Source: Doryteuthis pealeii (Eukaryota; Mollusca; Cephalopoda; Myopsida; Loliginidae). From it: 64,000 nt of DNA. Under the pieces are notes generated by a model. The model was not told the DNA's origin, did no database searches, and was given only the letters and a program-made list of their open reading frames with translations. Shown here piece by piece: positions 47,055 to 59,059 of the stretch. The position numbers and the translations under genes are program-made. How positions within the stretch are numbered: the stretch's first letter is position 1; the number at the start of each line of letters is the position of its first letter. The stretch lies in NCBI GenBank assembly GCA_023376005.1, contig CM042157.1:50983817-51047816 (forward strand), written 5' to 3'.

Positions 47055-49706
47055 TGCTAGTGTCGCAAACTATCTTTTCTGCAGTGTTGGGGTAACTGAT
47101 TTTTACCAGCTGCAACGTTGTGTTATTTTCCCGGAGCAAACGCTGTAGGTGTTAATACTTTTGTTGTTCCGCGGAGAAAGTGTGTACATCTATTGAGGGT
47201 TCCAACAGGAAGGACTTAAACCACCGCAATAAGGCATCTGCAGGAGCGTTATCTATTCCATTCATGTGCCTGATGTCTGACGTGATTTGGAGGATGTATT
47301 CCATTTGGCGAACTTCCCGTGGGAGTACTTCTCCGACGAGGACTTCAGTGCGCCTAATAGAGGCTTATGGTCTGTCAATATGTGGAATTTCTGTCCTTCT
47401 AAAAGTTGCCGGTAATGTTGTATTGCGGCGAATATGGCCAGCAATTCTCCGCAATAAATGATGCATCTCATCTCCACATCCGTCAGTTTTCTGGAGAAAA
47501 AGGAGATTGGTCTCCATCCACACTGGCATTCCTGCTGCAGGACGGCTCTGATCCCAATTGCTGAAGCACCCACCACCAGGCACATTTTACGGTTGGGTTG
47601 GATATGGGACAACCTGGTGGCATCTAATAACATCTCCTTCACCCTCCTGAAAGTTGCTTCTGCCTCTTCCGACATCGTTATACGGACGTTTTTCTCATTG
47701 GTTAATATGTTAGTCAATGGTAAAAACACATGTGCACAATGGGGAACGAACCTACGGTAAGAAATTATTAGGCCAAGAAATGCGCGCAGTTGCCTCATGC
47801 TTTTGGGAACAGGAAATTCCTGAATAGATTTAACCTTTTCCGCTGACGGGGAAATACCGTCTGCCGATATGGTGTCCTAAAAATGTTACCTCAAGTTGTC
47901 CGAACACACACTTTATCGGATTTATCACCACGCGATATTGCTTGAAGCGTTCGAACACCTGCCTGACATGGCTGATGTGTTCTTGTTTGTTTCTGCTAGC
48001 GATCAGTACGTCGTCTATATATTCACAGACGAATGGTAAATCCCGTAGTACCTGGTCGATGAACCTTTGGAATGTCTGTGTTGCATTTCGCAGGCCAAAT
48101 GGGACACTCGAACAGACCAAACGGTGTAATGATCGCTGTTCTAGGGATATGTTCTGACTCCACTGGTATTTGGTGGTATTTGCGAATCAGGTCAAATTAG
48201 TAAATATATTTTTATTTTGAGCGACTGCTGTTATATCCCGTATGTGTGGTACTGGGTACCCATCAGGTTTAGTAACAGCGTCCAGTGCTCTATAGCCCCA
48301 CATGCACGCCATCTATTGGATCTTTTCCTACCAGATGCAGAGGTGAAGACCACTCACTCTGGGAGTAGCGGATGATACTTAAATTCAACATCTGTTGAAA
48401 TTCCGCTTTAGTAGCCTTTAAATTATCGGGTGCTAAGCGTCTAGCTCTGCTATGAATAGTTGTGCCTACGGTCTCTATATAATGGGTGATAAAGCGCGGC
48501 AGTACTTCCTTATGAAAGGAGGAATTCGTAAGTTGTGGGTGGTCTTTTGGCATTTTGAAAAAAATATCATCCTCACTTGCGTGTGCCCCTGTGGGACACA
48601 AGGAAGTGCCAGACTTAACCACCCCACACACTTTAAGGTATGTCTCCTGGTCTTTTAGACACCGGCCATGTAAGTCGACAATAAGTCTGCAAAAAATCAG
48701 CGTCTAAAATAGCGCCGTTTACGTGGGTATACGTTCTGCGCAAACCTAGATCGATAAACCACTCGCCATAAGTGTGTATCAACGATCCATTTACGGCTGG
48801 CAGAGTAAATTTACCAGGGTAAGAACGTTTATCCCCACTCGTTGCTGGGAGGAGGGACACCTGTGCCACACTGTCCACTAAAAATGACGTTTTTCAATCT
48901 TATCAGTGACGTAAAGTAGACGACTGGAGTTAGAGACGCCTACAGGTGATGCCGCTTTCTCCTGTCGGTTTATTCTTTCCCCTGTCTCTTATATGAGGGG
49001 AAACACAAACGTTCGCTTTGTCACCGAATCTCTTGTGCTTCCAACATATTTTATTTTTCCCACGCTCCTTGGACCATGCATTGGGGGAGATACTGCGACT
49101 GCGGTTGACTCCTTTTTTCGATGGACAATTTTGCCATGTCCTCAGCCAACTGGTCCAACCGCCCGCCATTATTCGCCTTTGGTTCTCCCTCAGTTCTTTT
49201 ATTTTACATTCTTCTGTGTCCTGCACGTGGGTAACAGTTCTGCCATGTGGACTGCCACGACCGCCACCTCTTCTATGGGGGTGGATTCGTTCAGCGCAGC
49301 CAGTCCCACCTTATACTTGTCTGGCATCCGTTGAAAAAAATATGCCTAACAACACCCCTTTCAACGGCCTCTCGGCCAACCCCTGCAACTGTCTCAAAAA
49401 TTGTGACGGCGAGCTGTCTCCCAGACGCCCCTGCTCCAATAATTGTGTAATTCGGTTGTGTTTCAACACCGTGGAAATCCGTTGTCGGAATATCTCGTAT
49501 ACATTTTCAGCTGTTGAGGGGGGGGGGAGAAAATCCTTTATATCGGCCATCAAATCCACCGGCAGGGATGAGGACGCACAGCTCAGTTTTTCCAAATGGT
49601 GTGTCACGCCTCTACGTGTAAAGAATATGTCCATTTGGGCGAAAAGAATTGAAGGGTCCTCTCTATGAAAAGGGTGAATAGGCAGGATAAACATAGGTTC
49701 CGCCAT
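47055..49706 (-). pseudogene. Ty3/gypsy gag-pol (gag to RNase H), frameshifted
   Basis: Minus-strand pieces in order. Gag: MAEPMFILPIHPFHREDPSI (49311-49706). Knuckle-like CWKHKRFGDKANVC (~49060). Protease with DSVAQVSLLP and ILDADFL (48633-48878). RT N-terminal part (48290-48631). RT core with [11 protein letters not shown] and NPIKCVFGQLEVTFLGH (47830-48120). RT thumb and RNase H with RAFLGLI, VGASAIGIRAVLQQE and HILTDHKPLLGAL (47262-47798). The connection region ends near 47055 with no integrase. Several frameshifts and stops make it non-functional. The 216-codon plus ORF at 49018-49668 is antisense to gag. It is a different lineage from the integrase element it faces. Confidence 0.85.
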
Positions 49707-49865
49707 CTTGTTTCCCTAACGTAGCTCGACAGTGACTATAGCAGTCGCTGATTTTCCTGCAACGGAAAAGGAAAATCGATATAGACAAAGTACACGCAAT
49801 TATTTACAAATTAAGTGGAAAGCAAAAAAAAAAAAGAAAACGAAAAAAAAAGAAAAAAAAAGGAG

Positions 49866-49867
<2 letters not shown>

Positions 49868-49933
<66 letters not shown>
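49868..49933. repeat. (TA)n microsatellite
   Basis: TA run with one interruption; replaces whatever lay 5' of the gypsy gag. Confidence 0.95.
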
Positions 49934-49934
<1 letters not shown>

Positions 49935-51170
49935 TAGCAAAAGTACCTGGTCCATGACCAGACTAAAAAAATTTAACACCAGGCAGTGAGTGGTTAGAGA
50001 GATAAGAAGAGGAAAATAATTTATAGAATTTTAAAAAAATGTAAGTGTTTTGAGTGTTTTTAAATATAATTCTATTTTTCAAAAACATTTTCTTTTTTTA
50101 CCCCTAAAAAGTAACAATTAAAAGGAGATAAGTATTAAACATGTGTCCTTATTTATTTAGCTCTATCAGCTGACAGCACCTCTGCTGAGTAAAAACCCTT
50201 TCCATTTGGGCTACCTGTTGGTCGTAGATGACGACCCGTGGTGTTTGCCGAGCAGTCCATGGCATGCACCGTTACTTGGGCTAGACGGGCGGTCGGAGAG
50301 GTCCCTCCAATCAATCGGCTGGTCACGTCAAGCCATAGCACCTATATGATTGTCCCTACCGTATTGCTCTGATGGTAAAACTGAATTCCGGGGTGAGGTT
50401 CCAATTATGGAACTCTGGGAAGTAAAGAGTACCCCTTCATTGCTATTATTCCCAGGTCCCCATTGACCCGAGGTTAATACTTGTTAGGCCAATCAAGTAG
50501 GACCACTCCAGGTCCCATCTATTGGTTTAAATAGATTTAAAAAGAAGGAGTTTTAAAGATACGTTTAAAAAATGAATTAGAAATAATTTGAATACCCAGT
50601 AATAATGAATAAAACAATCATGTCTTCGACATGAATTGTTTTAAAATCTCAATAACATGTTTGTTATAGTACGTATTTTTACTTCAGATAAAGCATCCGT
50701 TTTCTTAAATTTTTTGGCAGAATTTAATGTTTAAAATGTATCAAAAATACGAATAGGGTGGAAGGTTTTTATTTATTTATTTATTCATATTACAGTTATG
50801 AACCAGTCTTGGTGGGAGGGTCTCGATTTGTGCCGACAGGAAATGGGGTGAGAGGGTTTCAATTTGTGCCGACAGAAGACGGGGTGAGAGGGTAGTTTTT
50901 GTTTTTTTAGAAATGAACATTGGTATTTTTTCCATACTGCCGTCTGCGAATTTCAAAACTAAACTCATGTCGACGTGAGTAGGGTGGGGTGGAGGGGGGT
51001 ATAAGGAATTTAAAAAAATTTCTTGATTATTGAATAATATCGTTTAATTAATAAAAAAAAACAAATTGTGTGTGTTTCTTAGTTATAAGCATATCAAGTA
51101 GTATGCGAGATTTCAAATATGAATGACCTCCCGTTTGTGAGTTATAAGTCGACACGTACATACTAAACTT

Positions 51171-51178
<8 letters not shown>
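49934..51178 (+). mobile_element. TA-flanked repeat (family T) with nested SINE
   Basis: Left end ACTAGCAAAAGTACCTGGTC matches 36027, and right end (51060-51178) matches 34560-34685. Both sides run directly into (TA)n. A family B copy lies inside at 50150-50530. No coding capacity seen. Confidence 0.55.
50087..50530 (-). repeat. SINE-like family B, left arm of inverted pair
   Basis: The first ~300 bp are the inverted partner of 52969-53283, including about 65 bp outside the SINE (TACCCCTAAAAAGTAACAAT). The remainder, to GTAGGACCACTCCAGG, matches the start of the copy at 17005. Confidence 0.8.
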
Positions 51179-51234
<56 letters not shown>

Positions 51235-52965
51235 TGAGGGGGTGCTCAGGTGGTGTAGCCGGCTATACTTCCTCACTGAGGGGTTTTCTTCAGTCACCGT
51301 TGACTGAGTGGCGAGTGACCCCGACTCTACTCTTGATGTCGAAACAGGTTAAGAAGAAGTTTTTACAACCTGACAAAGAAAGTTAATCTTTAACATTATG
51401 TCCCCTGGGCACAGGAGAGTTCTAGCTCCTATAGCCATGTCCAGTTCTAGAGCTGTGCTGTGGCTTATAGAATGCCTAAGCCCATAAAACATAACTATTA
51501 GTTATAACTGACCAGTCCAGTGCCGAACAGCTATTGCCAGTGCATAATGCTTTGGTAAAAACAAACCTCCTCTGTGAGAAAGGTTCACAATGTCTTTTGT
51601 TATGTTAAGTAGCTTTCTCTAATCTTTCTCAGACACAGCAATAAAGTTATTCTTCATTTCAAAATCATTAGAAAGACCACACATCAATGCCAATGAACAG
51701 TTCTACAGGAATAATCTTCATAGCCCACTCTGTAGTTACATCTTTGTTCTCAGGAGGTCACAATGTAGATGATTCCACAGACATCATTTCTGATTTCTTA
51801 AGTACATGATACAAGTTGTATTTGCTGACTTCATGAATCATCTGTTTCGGTAGCTGCCATTAGGTCAGGAACAGTTTGTTTTTTTTGTTTTTTCCACATA
51901 GCACCACTTGAAACCGATTCCTTTGCTTTGGTTTTAAGAGAGTGAGCTGTTGAAAGTCACATGAAATCTGCTGCTTCAGATGTTGGGTCTTGGCCATTAT
52001 AGAAATCCCTTCTACTGACTTGATGATGTTTCTATACAGCTCAGACAGTTTTGACATGTGTAATACCCGATTTTCTTTAAAAAAATTTTCTTATTGGGTT
52101 CTGGCTCCTCATCATTAACTGAAGATGCAGTAAATATTAAATGCTTTTCAGTAATGCTGTGTTTCTCAAACCTCTTCAACTTGTAATATACCAGCATAGA
52201 TAGTACTGACAACCTTGTTCAATATGATCAAATCAAATTAAAAACAGTTTAAAAATAGTTTAAAGTTCCTATATTTCCTAAGTAAGGTCATAATTGCCAA
52301 GAAAATTTTAATAGTATTCATTTCCACATGGAATTATTCTTAAACAAATGCAAAACTCATCAATGTACTTGAACTAATCAATTAATGAAGTGGGGGGATG
52401 TGTAAAAAAAGCACATATACACGCATCCATGCAGAGAGACACGCACATACACACGCACGCACACACACACACACACACACATACACACACACACACACAC
52501 ACACATACACACACACACGCACGTGCGGGCGCGCGCACACAGTTATAGAAATATGCTAACACAACACACAAGTGAGTGAGAGACAAAGATAGAATTCTGT
52601 ATATGTATTAATTAGAAAAAGTTTTACCTTGTGTTGTCTATGAATCGATTATAGCATAGCCTTTTCTGTGCCTTCTTAACCTTTGGTCGTCTACTTCACC
52701 AATGTTTTGAAAAATTAAAAAATGTTTCAACACACGAGCAGTATTTCTGTGTTGATTAAGTGGGTCCATTTATTTGAATAGTCGCCAAGTTTTTCAAAAT
52801 GTTATTTCAGTAAAAGAAACATTTTCATTGATATTAGTTGATTCAAAATGTATCGCACAAAAATTTTGCATGCTCATTTTTTTTATTTTAAGGAATTTAA
52901 GGGAGATAACTACAATCGCTAGTAAGCCAATATTTACTAACTCCAATACTCCATTTTTACACTAG
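50530..52965. other. mixed low-complexity DNA
   Basis: Contains (TA)n at 51174-51233, (CA)n at 52455-52520 and a less AT-rich unassigned block at 51234-51560. Weak ORF remnants occur at 51860-52212 on the minus strand. No recognised gene. Confidence 0.45.
51700..52212 (-). pseudogene. unassigned ORF remnants
   Basis: Two overlapping minus-strand frames carry ordinary-looking protein sequence (LYRNIIKSVEGISIMAKTQH and KLKRFEKHSITEKHLIF). Further broken coding-like fragments follow to about 51700. This could be a decayed transposon ORF or processed pseudogene; I do not recognise the family. Confidence 0.3.
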
Positions 52966-52968
52966 ATT

Positions 52969-53283
52969 CAGTTTTACCATCAGAGCAATACGGTAGGGAC
53001 AATCATATAGATGCTATGGCTTGACGTGACCAGCCGATTGATTGGAGGGACCTCTCCGACCGTCCGTCTAGCCCAAGTAACGGTGCATGCCATGGACTGC
53101 TTGGCAAACACCACGGGTCGTCATCTACGGTCAACAGGTAGCCCAAATGGAAAGGGTTTTTACTCAGCAGAGGTGTTGTCGGCATATTGTACAACCTCAG
53201 CCGATAGAGCTAAATAAATAAGGACATGTTTAATACTTAGCTCCTTTTAATTTTTATTTTTAGGGGTAAAAAAGAAAATAAAT
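52969..53283 (+). repeat. SINE-like family B, right arm of inverted pair
   Basis: GGTAGGGACAATCATATAGA through GCCGATAGAGCTAAATAAAT. It shares with the left arm both the SINE and its flank (to TTAGGGGTAAAAAAGAAAAT) at roughly 93% identity by eye. Confidence 0.8.
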
Positions 53284-53712
53284 TAATATATTTTATCACT
53301 TTAATGCAACAATTTATCGTTCAAAAATGCATTTAAAAGGGATATTATAAAATAATGCGCAACTTTCACTCGGAGATAAACTGAGATTTAGACTCTTCTA
53401 GATTCGTACTCTTGAAAACAAGTCAAATTTTTCATATAAACTTTATGTCCTCGGAACTAAACGATTTCAAGGTCTGGCCTATAGCCTACAAGGACGGGGA
53501 CACAAAGTCCTAATACATCTCTTGAGAGTCCCAGATAGGAGAGTGAGAAAGTTTCTTTTGCGACTGCGTTTAAATAACTCGGTTGCAACGTCCCCTAGTG
53601 GCAAACCCTCGCGGGAAGAAAAGATAATCCCTTACCAATCTCTACCCCAACCAAACAAGGAAGATAATTGCTACAAGTATAAATCTTCTCAACTTACCTG
53701 TTTTAGGTATAC

Positions 53713-53850
53713 CATTGAGGTATAATGGTTATGTCCCACAGACATACATTTCTATTGAATAGTGAGTTCGATTCTCTCTGGACGCCCCATATTTGCAACT
53801 TGTCACATCTTACTCCTGGCAAACGGATTGGGTAAATACCGACCCCTACA
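53713..53850 (+). repeat. SINE family D (tRNA-like head)
   Basis: Box A-like AGGTATAATGGTTATGTCC and box B-like GTGAGTTCGATTCTCTCTGG, then CGCCCCATATTTGCAACTTG and GGATTGGGTAAATACCGACC, shared with 28074-28145. Confidence 0.6.
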
Positions 53851-54433
53851 TATATTTTCATTATCTTGTGATCAGAAAACCAGCCTTTCTTTTAAGATAA
53901 CTCTGGCTTGGAATGCAATTCTTTGGCTTGTATATTTGAAAATTTATATAACCCTTTTCCTCTTTAAGTTACTTTTAAAATAACAGTGGATTACATATTT
54001 GTAGTTTTCTTTTGTCCATTCTTTTGTTTTGTAGATACATGGTTGTTTCGTTTTTTGTTTGTGTACATAAAATTAAAACAGCTAAAATTCAGAGGATGTC
54101 AACCGGGTCATTCATGTTAGCTAAAATCTGAGTCTCATTATTATTCGTATTTTTAGTTGTCCTATTTTCACGGCTAGTATATTTAGGCACTACCATTAAA
54201 TAGATTATTATCTGTACTCCTGTCACAAATGTGACTTGGTATTCTTCCAAGGAAGACCACACTAGATAGATTGAAAAGAATTATACTTACACCTTTAAAA
54301 TTTCAAAGTTTTAATATTAAACACAGAAAAAATAGCATAATAAAACTGAACACTGTTTAAGCGTTACGATTATTTAAAAACAAACAAAACAAAGAAAGTT
54401 GATTTAACACACAATTACTCAAAATTACATTTT

Positions 54434-54577
54434 CCATTGACTTCCGATGTGTCCAAGAGATATTCCATTGATTTCCGATGTGTCCAAGAGATATTTCATT
54501 GACTTCCGATGTGTCCAAGAGATATTCCATTGATTTCCGATGTGTCCAAGAGATATTCCATTGACTTCCGATGTGTC
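54434..54577. repeat. 31-bp tandem repeat, 4.6 copies
   Basis: Unit CCATTGACTTCCGATGTGTC plus CAAGAGATATT, starting every 31 bp from 54434. Because 31 is not a multiple of three, each copy is read in another frame, so the 81-codon minus ORF here is not conserved protein. Confidence 0.9.
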
Positions 54578-54780
54578 ATTCTCTATGTTTAATTTGAATT
54601 TCCATTTCTTCATGTCTGGTTTGCTTAGCAGTAGAGGAATATCGCTTTTCACTTCTATTCTTAGATTCATCTTTTATCACCGATAATACAAGGAATCACC
54701 ATTCCTTCTTCAGACTGGATTTTGTCTTCTGAACCAAACTTGAATATTGTATTGGCTGGTAGAAATTTAACTTCTTTTTT
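54578..54780 (-). pseudogene. retropepsin-like fragment
   Basis: Minus-strand frames show LPANTIFKFGSEDK, GMVIPCIIGDK and VKSDIPLLLSKPDMKK, a pattern seen in the protease region of LTR-retroelement polyproteins. It breaks off into the 31-bp tandem repeat. It lies outside the LTR-bounded element that starts at 55048. Confidence 0.6.
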
Positions 54781-55047
54781 CACTTTCCGATAAGAAAGCT
54801 AAATACAGCCCCTTTTACTCACACCCAGAAACTGTTTTACTGTGAATACTATCCAGAACAGCAGTATTGACTGCCATGAAGACCCATTTACCCTTGTGGG
54901 AGTAAGCATCTACTTTGTGAACTACACTAACTTCAGCATTTACCAAAAATGTTGATGTTTCGAAAGCACTTGCTTCCTGATTTCTTTTTCTATGTGAACA
55001 ATATTTTTTAAATGTATAAAATGTATTTTAAAAAATCAACTGTACTC

Positions 55048-55203
55048 TGTTATATTATATTAGTTGGTTCACCAGGATGGCTTGGATTAAGGAATCGAAT
55101 TAAGAAGCTGTATTGAAAGGTATCAATTACCTCCGAAGTGCAAATCAGGGACGGATAAGTTTACGGTTGAAAGGATTATCTAAGGGACTTAACTAATACA
55201 ACA
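55048..55203 (-). repeat. 3' LTR (156 bp)
   Basis: Plus-strand ends TGTTATATTATAT and GGACTTAACTAATACAACA. Full-length relative to its partner. Confidence 0.8.
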
Positions 55204-55215
55204 CCTCCCCTTCTT
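55204..55215 (-). promoter_or_regulatory. polypurine tract
   Basis: AAGAAGGGGAGG on the minus strand, directly against the 3' LTR: the expected primer for plus-strand DNA synthesis. Confidence 0.7.
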
Positions 55216-56039
55216 AATTAAGGGTGGGCTTTTTATTTCTTCTTATTTTCATTTTATTTATAAAACGTTTTCAGGGGAAAACTAAAATCAGTCTTTTATT
55301 TTTTTGTGGGGAGTCTTTATTCATCATCGAGATCACCGTGGTTCAGGGGTTGACCTCGTTGATCGACAGCTGTGTGAATCGGTGGTTGGTTGTTTCATCT
55401 CTATTGAGCGTTCATTGTTATTCAGCTATTAATCAGCTCTTGTGACTGACATGAGATGAAGGAACATTAGTGTATAGTGATTCTATTTGTGATTGGTTTG
55501 CATCAGCTACAGGTAGTTGATCTTATCTGCTTTTATGTATCGGACCACTTCTATGAGTAGAATTGCATATTCTTTCGGTGGATACTACCATCTGTAGACT
55601 CTAATATGTATGACCTTGGTTCAGTAGTAAAATGTCAGATTATTCCGAGTTTCCATACTTTTGTCTTTTAAAGGTGCACATAGACGTTTTGACCAGCATA
55701 CTAAGGTGGATGTAATCGACCTTTCTGATTGTTGTAGTGATCTTTTGATTTGTCTTTATACTGTTGTATCGCCCGTCTTGTCTGTTAATCACATAGCTGT
55801 TGTTTTCACATGAGTGGTGTTTGTATCAGTCTCCCATTGAGCAATTCTGCTTGGGACTTAAGTTTAGCTGACAGTGGTGTCACTGTACGACATCATTGCT
55901 AAATGGCAGTCATGCCCGGTCTTCCATGCCTTTAACAGCATTCTTTTGAATTCTCAATGCACCATTTCTGCAAATTCATTAGACTATAGATAGTATGTAG
56001 ATGTTTTGTGTAGAAAAGTATACATTTTAGAGAAGTCTA

Positions 56040-56360
56040 CAATTTATCTACTAAAGATTGCGAACTGCTGTCTGTGTAAAAGATCTCTGGTATACCTTAT
56101 CCTCGAATATTGCCTTCAAATTCTTAATAACGACTGTTGATGAAGTGGAGTAGAGATATCGTATGAATGGGCTTCGGCTATATTGATCTGCTATATGTAA
56201 ATATTCATTTCCTGGTATTCAGAACAGATGAACACTTACGTATTACCAAAGGTAGGTAGGTGGTTCATGTTGGTGCATAGATTCACATGGAGTACTTGCT
56301 TGATACTTTTGACAGGTGGGGCAATTAGCGATCATGTCCTCGATGTCCCTATTCATTTCT
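56040..56360 (-). pseudogene. gypsy integrase fragments
   Basis: The HHCC zinc end, NRDIEDMIANCPTCQKYQ, is legible at about 56280-56350. A core piece with IPEIFYTDSSSQSLV (a catalytic-Asp region) lies at about 56050-56105. Intervening sequence is broken, and no complete DDE set survives. Confidence 0.65.
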
Positions 56361-56782
56361 GCCTAGTATACTACTATCTATACCCTCAATAAAGTTTTTT
56401 CTACTCCTTGGTGTTATGCATGGAGTTCTCCTAGAATGCTTCTCTGTAGTGATGTGGGTATTATGATCTTGTCACTCTTGAGTAGAATACTGTCATGGAC
56501 TTCTATTTCATCTCTGTTTCCAAAAGGGTAGAAGGCAGGTTGGACAGGCAAGAACGGTCATCTGGTCAGCCAGACATTACTATGTAAGTGAGTTTTTTTA
56601 GAACTCTATCCTTTAATGTTTCTGCTCAGATATTCTCTATGGTGGTTGGTGAAAAATTAAGGCATGTGCTTATTTTGTGCACCTTTATATATATTCCTTC
56701 AATATGCTTGCTGGGTATTGATGATAATTTGCCATTGAAACTGCGTTTTTGTATTTTACTGTGAGGTCGTATGCTTCAGTAT

Positions 56783-57130
56783 TTAGCAACAAGTCTTGGG
56801 GGCGCTCGTGCTATGTTCTTTAGTGTCATATACTCTAAAGGCTTGTGAAATATTTGGATCGTTACTTTGTGGCCCCATTAATAATGATAAAATATTTTCC
56901 AAGCCAAAGACAATGGCTAACATTTCCCTTTCTATGATTGAATATCGAGTTTCTGGACCCGAGAATGTTTTGCTTGCGAACGCGATTCGCATCTCATTTT
57001 GAAGAAGAGTTGCACCAATACATACTGTAGATGCATCTTCTTTTATCCCAATTGATAATTTCGGATTGAAGTATCTGAGAATTGTGATCCTCTGGATGTC
57101 TTCTTTATCCTCCTCGAATGCCGTCTTCAT
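56783..57130 (-). pseudogene. gypsy RNase H-region fragment
   Basis: A 115-codon open piece with LRYFNPKLSIGIKEDAST, GATLLQNEMRIAFASKTF and SIIEREMLAIVFGLE. This is the RT-RNase H border typical of gypsy pol. Integrase relics follow downstream. Confidence 0.75.
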
Positions 57131-57164
57131 GCTGAGATGACCATGTAAATTTTTCGAAAATAAG

Positions 57165-57720
57165 TCACGAAAGGGTTTTGTTCAAAGTTACGAGGCGTGG
57201 GAAAATTTGTTCAAGTAGTTGACCAGTCCCCAAAAAATTGGTAAGTTGCTTTATATTGTCAGGGTGTTGCATTTTCCCAATTGCCTCTACGTTTTGGGGT
57301 TTGATACCATCCTTTGAGATGATGCAACCGCAAAAGGTATCTCCGAAGTTTTTACTACCAACTTCACGGGATTGAATCGACAATTCCTTTCTCTTGCTCT
57401 AAGTAGTAGATGTCTAAGTACTTAGTCATAATCATTGTCATCTTCTTTGAATCCATATATAATCATGTCGTTACATATGGAAAGGACATTATTATGTCAT
57501 CCGAGTTCTATTCTGTATTACGCTAAAATTCGCCCATGGCACATTTTATCCCCATTGAAAATCTGTCAAACATGTACCTTCCAAATTGAGTTATGAAGGT
57601 TGTTAGTATCCTGGACTCTTTACCTGACTTAATATCGACAATTATGAACCATCTAGAATCATGTAGTTGAGATACGATATCCTCAAATGTTGTGGTGACA
57701 AAATGCGGTCCGAGTACCAC
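57165..57720 (-). pseudogene. gypsy reverse transcriptase fragments
   Basis: 57523-57720: a FEDIVSQLHDSRWFIIVDIK stretch, then LTTFITQFGRYMFDRFSMGI. 57165-57383: a GDTFCGCIISKDGIKPQN segment. Together they span the RT palm and thumb, with the catalytic YxDD stretch between them degraded. Confidence 0.7.
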
Positions 57721-58686
57721 TTTGTTTAGATCTAGGCATAGTTTGATTCAACGGTCACACATTACAAATGGCGTTGGTTCCATACTAGATATGCCTTGGT
57801 TCACCAGGGAGTCCAGCTCTGTTTTGAATTTTTCTTTGAGAACAATTGGAATTCGTCAGGATTGGTGCCCGGCTGGTGGTATTGTTGGGTCTACATGAAT
57901 GGTGTATTTCCCGAGATATTCGATTCGATTGACTGTTTAGTCAATTGAATATGTAAAATTCCCGAATGCTATAGGAATTGGTTTCACGTCAGGATGAGGA
58001 CTTTTTGATCACTGTTTCTTTGTGCGTTGTGTTCCCTTATGGCTGAAGTGTCCATATGTATTAGTAAATTTAATGTTACTGGGCCCAACTCTCGTGATGT
58101 TTGGAGCCCTAGCAATATTGATCCCTCGGAACTTACAGCATGGAATGTGGCGCCACAAATCTACCACGGAACCTTACTTCTGGTACTCCACAGAGTTTTT
58201 TTAAAAACATATTCTTCAGTAGGAGGTGGCTCATGGCCTCTGCAACAGTAGCTAAACTTCTCAATTTTTTCATTTGGGTGCACGGACCTTTTCAAACGGA
58301 TCACGGATAGACTCGATTGGTTTGCTTGTCGCTTCATCAGCCTCTGCTATGCGCAATATTGTTGTGAGAGTAAGCTCTATATAATCCTTAATTAAGGATT
58401 TTGGTATCGATGTTTAGAAAGATATGAAAAATGAAAATATCGACTATCAAAGTCTCTTCCACAATATGATCATATTCGATTATTTAATATTAATTAAATA
58501 ATCGAATAATAATTAAATAATCGAAGTCGTTTTGGAAATGTGTGCGCAGACTCGTGTGATTCTTGTCAACAATGTAACAGCTCGTGTCTGGCCACACGAA
58601 AATTCGACCGTGGGTTTACATATTGTCTGAAATATTTGATGTAAGTCTCAACAATCTTTCCTTCACCATGTTGAAAGGTAAAAGTG

Positions 58687-58869
58687 TCACTTATTTTCTG
58701 ACCTTCCATAGACGACCATAACAAGATATTTCAGTTTCATGTTGTCATCTATATCGCATAACAGACTTTGAAAATAAAGCTGGACTTGGCGTATAAAATT
58801 TTCCAGTTCTTTAGCAAGATTTTTAGCAAGTTGTTTAGCAAGATTTTTACTATCGTCGGATACTGACAC
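58687..58869 (-). pseudogene. gypsy Gag-like fragment
   Basis: 60 codons with FIRQVQLYFQSLLCDIDDNM and a KNLAKQLAKNLAKELEN repeat caused by a short duplication. The pattern fits a Gag start but is weak on its own; position just inside the 5' LTR supports it. Confidence 0.45.
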
Positions 58870-59044
58870 GCCATAGTCAATGTTTATGATACGAAAGTAT
58901 GGACAAAAAATTCCCTTTACCTTGGCGAGAATCCCAATATGGATACGTGTGTTCCTTTTTTTTAATTATCCAATCCTGTTAAAAAATGTCACTGTCAACC
59001 GTAATTTCCATGTTTTTAAAAATCCTTGTGTCTTTCTAATTCCA

Positions 59045-59059
59045 TTTTTTCTGACATCA
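59045..59059 (-). promoter_or_regulatory. degenerate primer binding site
   Basis: On the minus strand TGATGTCAGAAAAAA follows the 5' LTR. It resembles the TGGTGTCAGAAG primer site that many gypsy elements use with a tRNA-Leu, with TGG changed to TGA. Confidence 0.45.

Noticed and set aside
49018..49668. 216-codon plus-strand ORF, the longest in the window
   Set aside because: It is antisense to a recognisable gypsy Gag and knuckle region on the minus strand.
54425..54670. 81-codon minus ORF as a repeat protein
   Set aside because: The 31-bp unit shifts frame in each copy. Only its non-repeat part looks retroelement-derived.
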